The notes under the pieces: generated by a model | What the model saw: the letters and a program-made list of their open reading frames with translations, nothing else | Told to the model about the DNA's origin: nothing | The model's database searches: none | In this document: positions 63,550-64,000 of the stretch, piece after piece | How positions within the stretch are numbered: position 1 is the stretch's first letter | Layout of the letters: each line of letters starts with the position of its first letter | Position numbers and translations under genes: made by a program | DNA from: Streptomyces wuyuanensis | GTDB lineage: Bacteria; Actinomycetota; Actinomycetes; Streptomycetales; Streptomycetaceae | Reading direction: 5' to 3' | Length of the DNA stretch: 64,000 nt | Assembly: GCF_900103455.1 (NCBI RefSeq) | Contig: NZ_FNHI01000012.1 | Coordinates: 1-64,000 of the forward strand

Positions 63550-64000
63550 ATGACAGTTCAAGATGATGTGGTGGCGCTCGGCATAAGAAGTGATGCTGCC
63601 TATGTCGGCCGGTTCAGTCGCGATTTGGGTGCATCGAGAGCCTCCGGGAACAGCGGTACGATCATGTTCTGTTTGGCGCCGTACCTGTCACTGTTTGTAC
63701 ATGAGTCGTATAGCAAGCTCAAGCGCATTGATCCCGCCTTGCCCGCCTTGTTGTCGGCTGACGTCGAAGCAATCGTGGCGCGTTCACGCCACAGTTTGAA
63801 GCTTTTCGAGGACAATCGGCGCGGCATTGAAGGGCAGCTTGCGTACTTCCGTGACGAGATCTCGCCTGCACACGCGGATAGGTTCCTGAACAACACGTGG
63901 CTTAAGGCCGCCCGATTTCTAGAGACAGACTTGGGTCTCTATAGCTACGACGGAAGGATTATCTCGACAACACATGCCGCCACGTTCCATCTGGGATTTG
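63550..64000 (+). CDS. Unidentified protein, N-terminal 150 residues (cut by window end)
   Basis: ATG 63550 has AAGGGA close upstream, and the frame is open to the last base. The text begins TVQDDVVALGIRSDAAYVGR, has a helical centre (YLSLFVHESYSKLKRIDPAL) and LKLFEDNRRGIEGQLAYFRD. No family is recognised. Codon use is noticeably AT-richer than typical Streptomyces genes, consistent with recent acquisition. It follows the HEPN-like pair on the same strand after about 140 bases. Confidence 0.65.
   Translation, partial: MTVQDDVVALGIRSDAAYVGRFSRDLGASRASGNSGTIMFCLAPYLSLFVHESYSKLKRIDPALPALLSADVEAIVARSRHSLKLFEDNRRGIEGQLAYFRDEISPAHADRFLNNTWLKAARFLETDLGLYSYDGRIISTTHAATFHLGF

Overview
The window is high-GC actinobacterial DNA, almost certainly a Streptomyces chromosome. 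The signs are strong third-position GC bias, GTG and TTG starts, a chromosomal gene order (folD, purH, purN, PerM, sucD, sucC, icmB, pcrA) that I recall from Streptomyces, and secreted NlpC/P60 hydrolases with a c-di-AMP riboswitch.

Bases 1-32947 are essentially core chromosome. An IS481-type transposase tail abuts a DUF3017 membrane protein and folD. Then come a small membrane protein, the purN-purH pair, a membrane protein, a large PerM-type (DUF6350) membrane protein, an XRE/sigma-like fusion protein and sucCD. Two low-complexity secreted repeat proteins follow. Next is a five-gene module of a MoxR-type AAA+ ATPase, a DUF5682 protein and a VWA protein, read divergently from a SWIM zinc-finger protein and a DUF5691 protein. 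The shared promoter region carries back-to-back motifs resembling the actinobacterial LexA-independent (PafBC-type) DNA-damage promoter, and pcrA carries the same motif. After that come an icmB-like B12-binding subunit, a lipase, an M23 peptidase, pcrA, and two NlpC/P60 hydrolases, the first under a ydaO (c-di-AMP) riboswitch.

Bases 32948-64000 are accessory. A Tn7-like transposition operon (TnsA, TnsB/TniA, TnsC/TniB and a 999-residue TniQ/TnsD) begins just beyond the stop codon of the second NlpC/P60 gene. That gene's 3' end may be the attachment site. Behind it lie decayed gene pieces, a three-gene minus-strand operon ending in a PD-(D/E)XK nuclease-like protein, and an IS3 orfA split by an IS5-type element. 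The IS5-type element has a TAA target duplication and an ankyrin passenger gene. After some small regulatory and peptide genes comes a complete class 1 DISARM anti-phage operon (drmD, drmMI, drmA, drmB, drmC). It is followed by another IS5-type element, two tandem HEPN-like paralogues and an unidentified partial gene. The right end of the Tn7-like element was not found, so membership of DISARM and the HEPN pair in it is a hypothesis.

How the parts may work together: DrmMI would mark self DNA while DrmA/B/C with DrmD restrict phage DNA. The HEPN-like pair, the PD-(D/E)XK operon and the XRE gene look like further island functions. The most novel candidates are the Tn7-like module with its apparent new attachment site, the HEPN paralogue pair, the PD-(D/E)XK operon, and the apparent DNA-damage control of the MoxR-DUF5682-VWA/SWIM-DUF5691 module.
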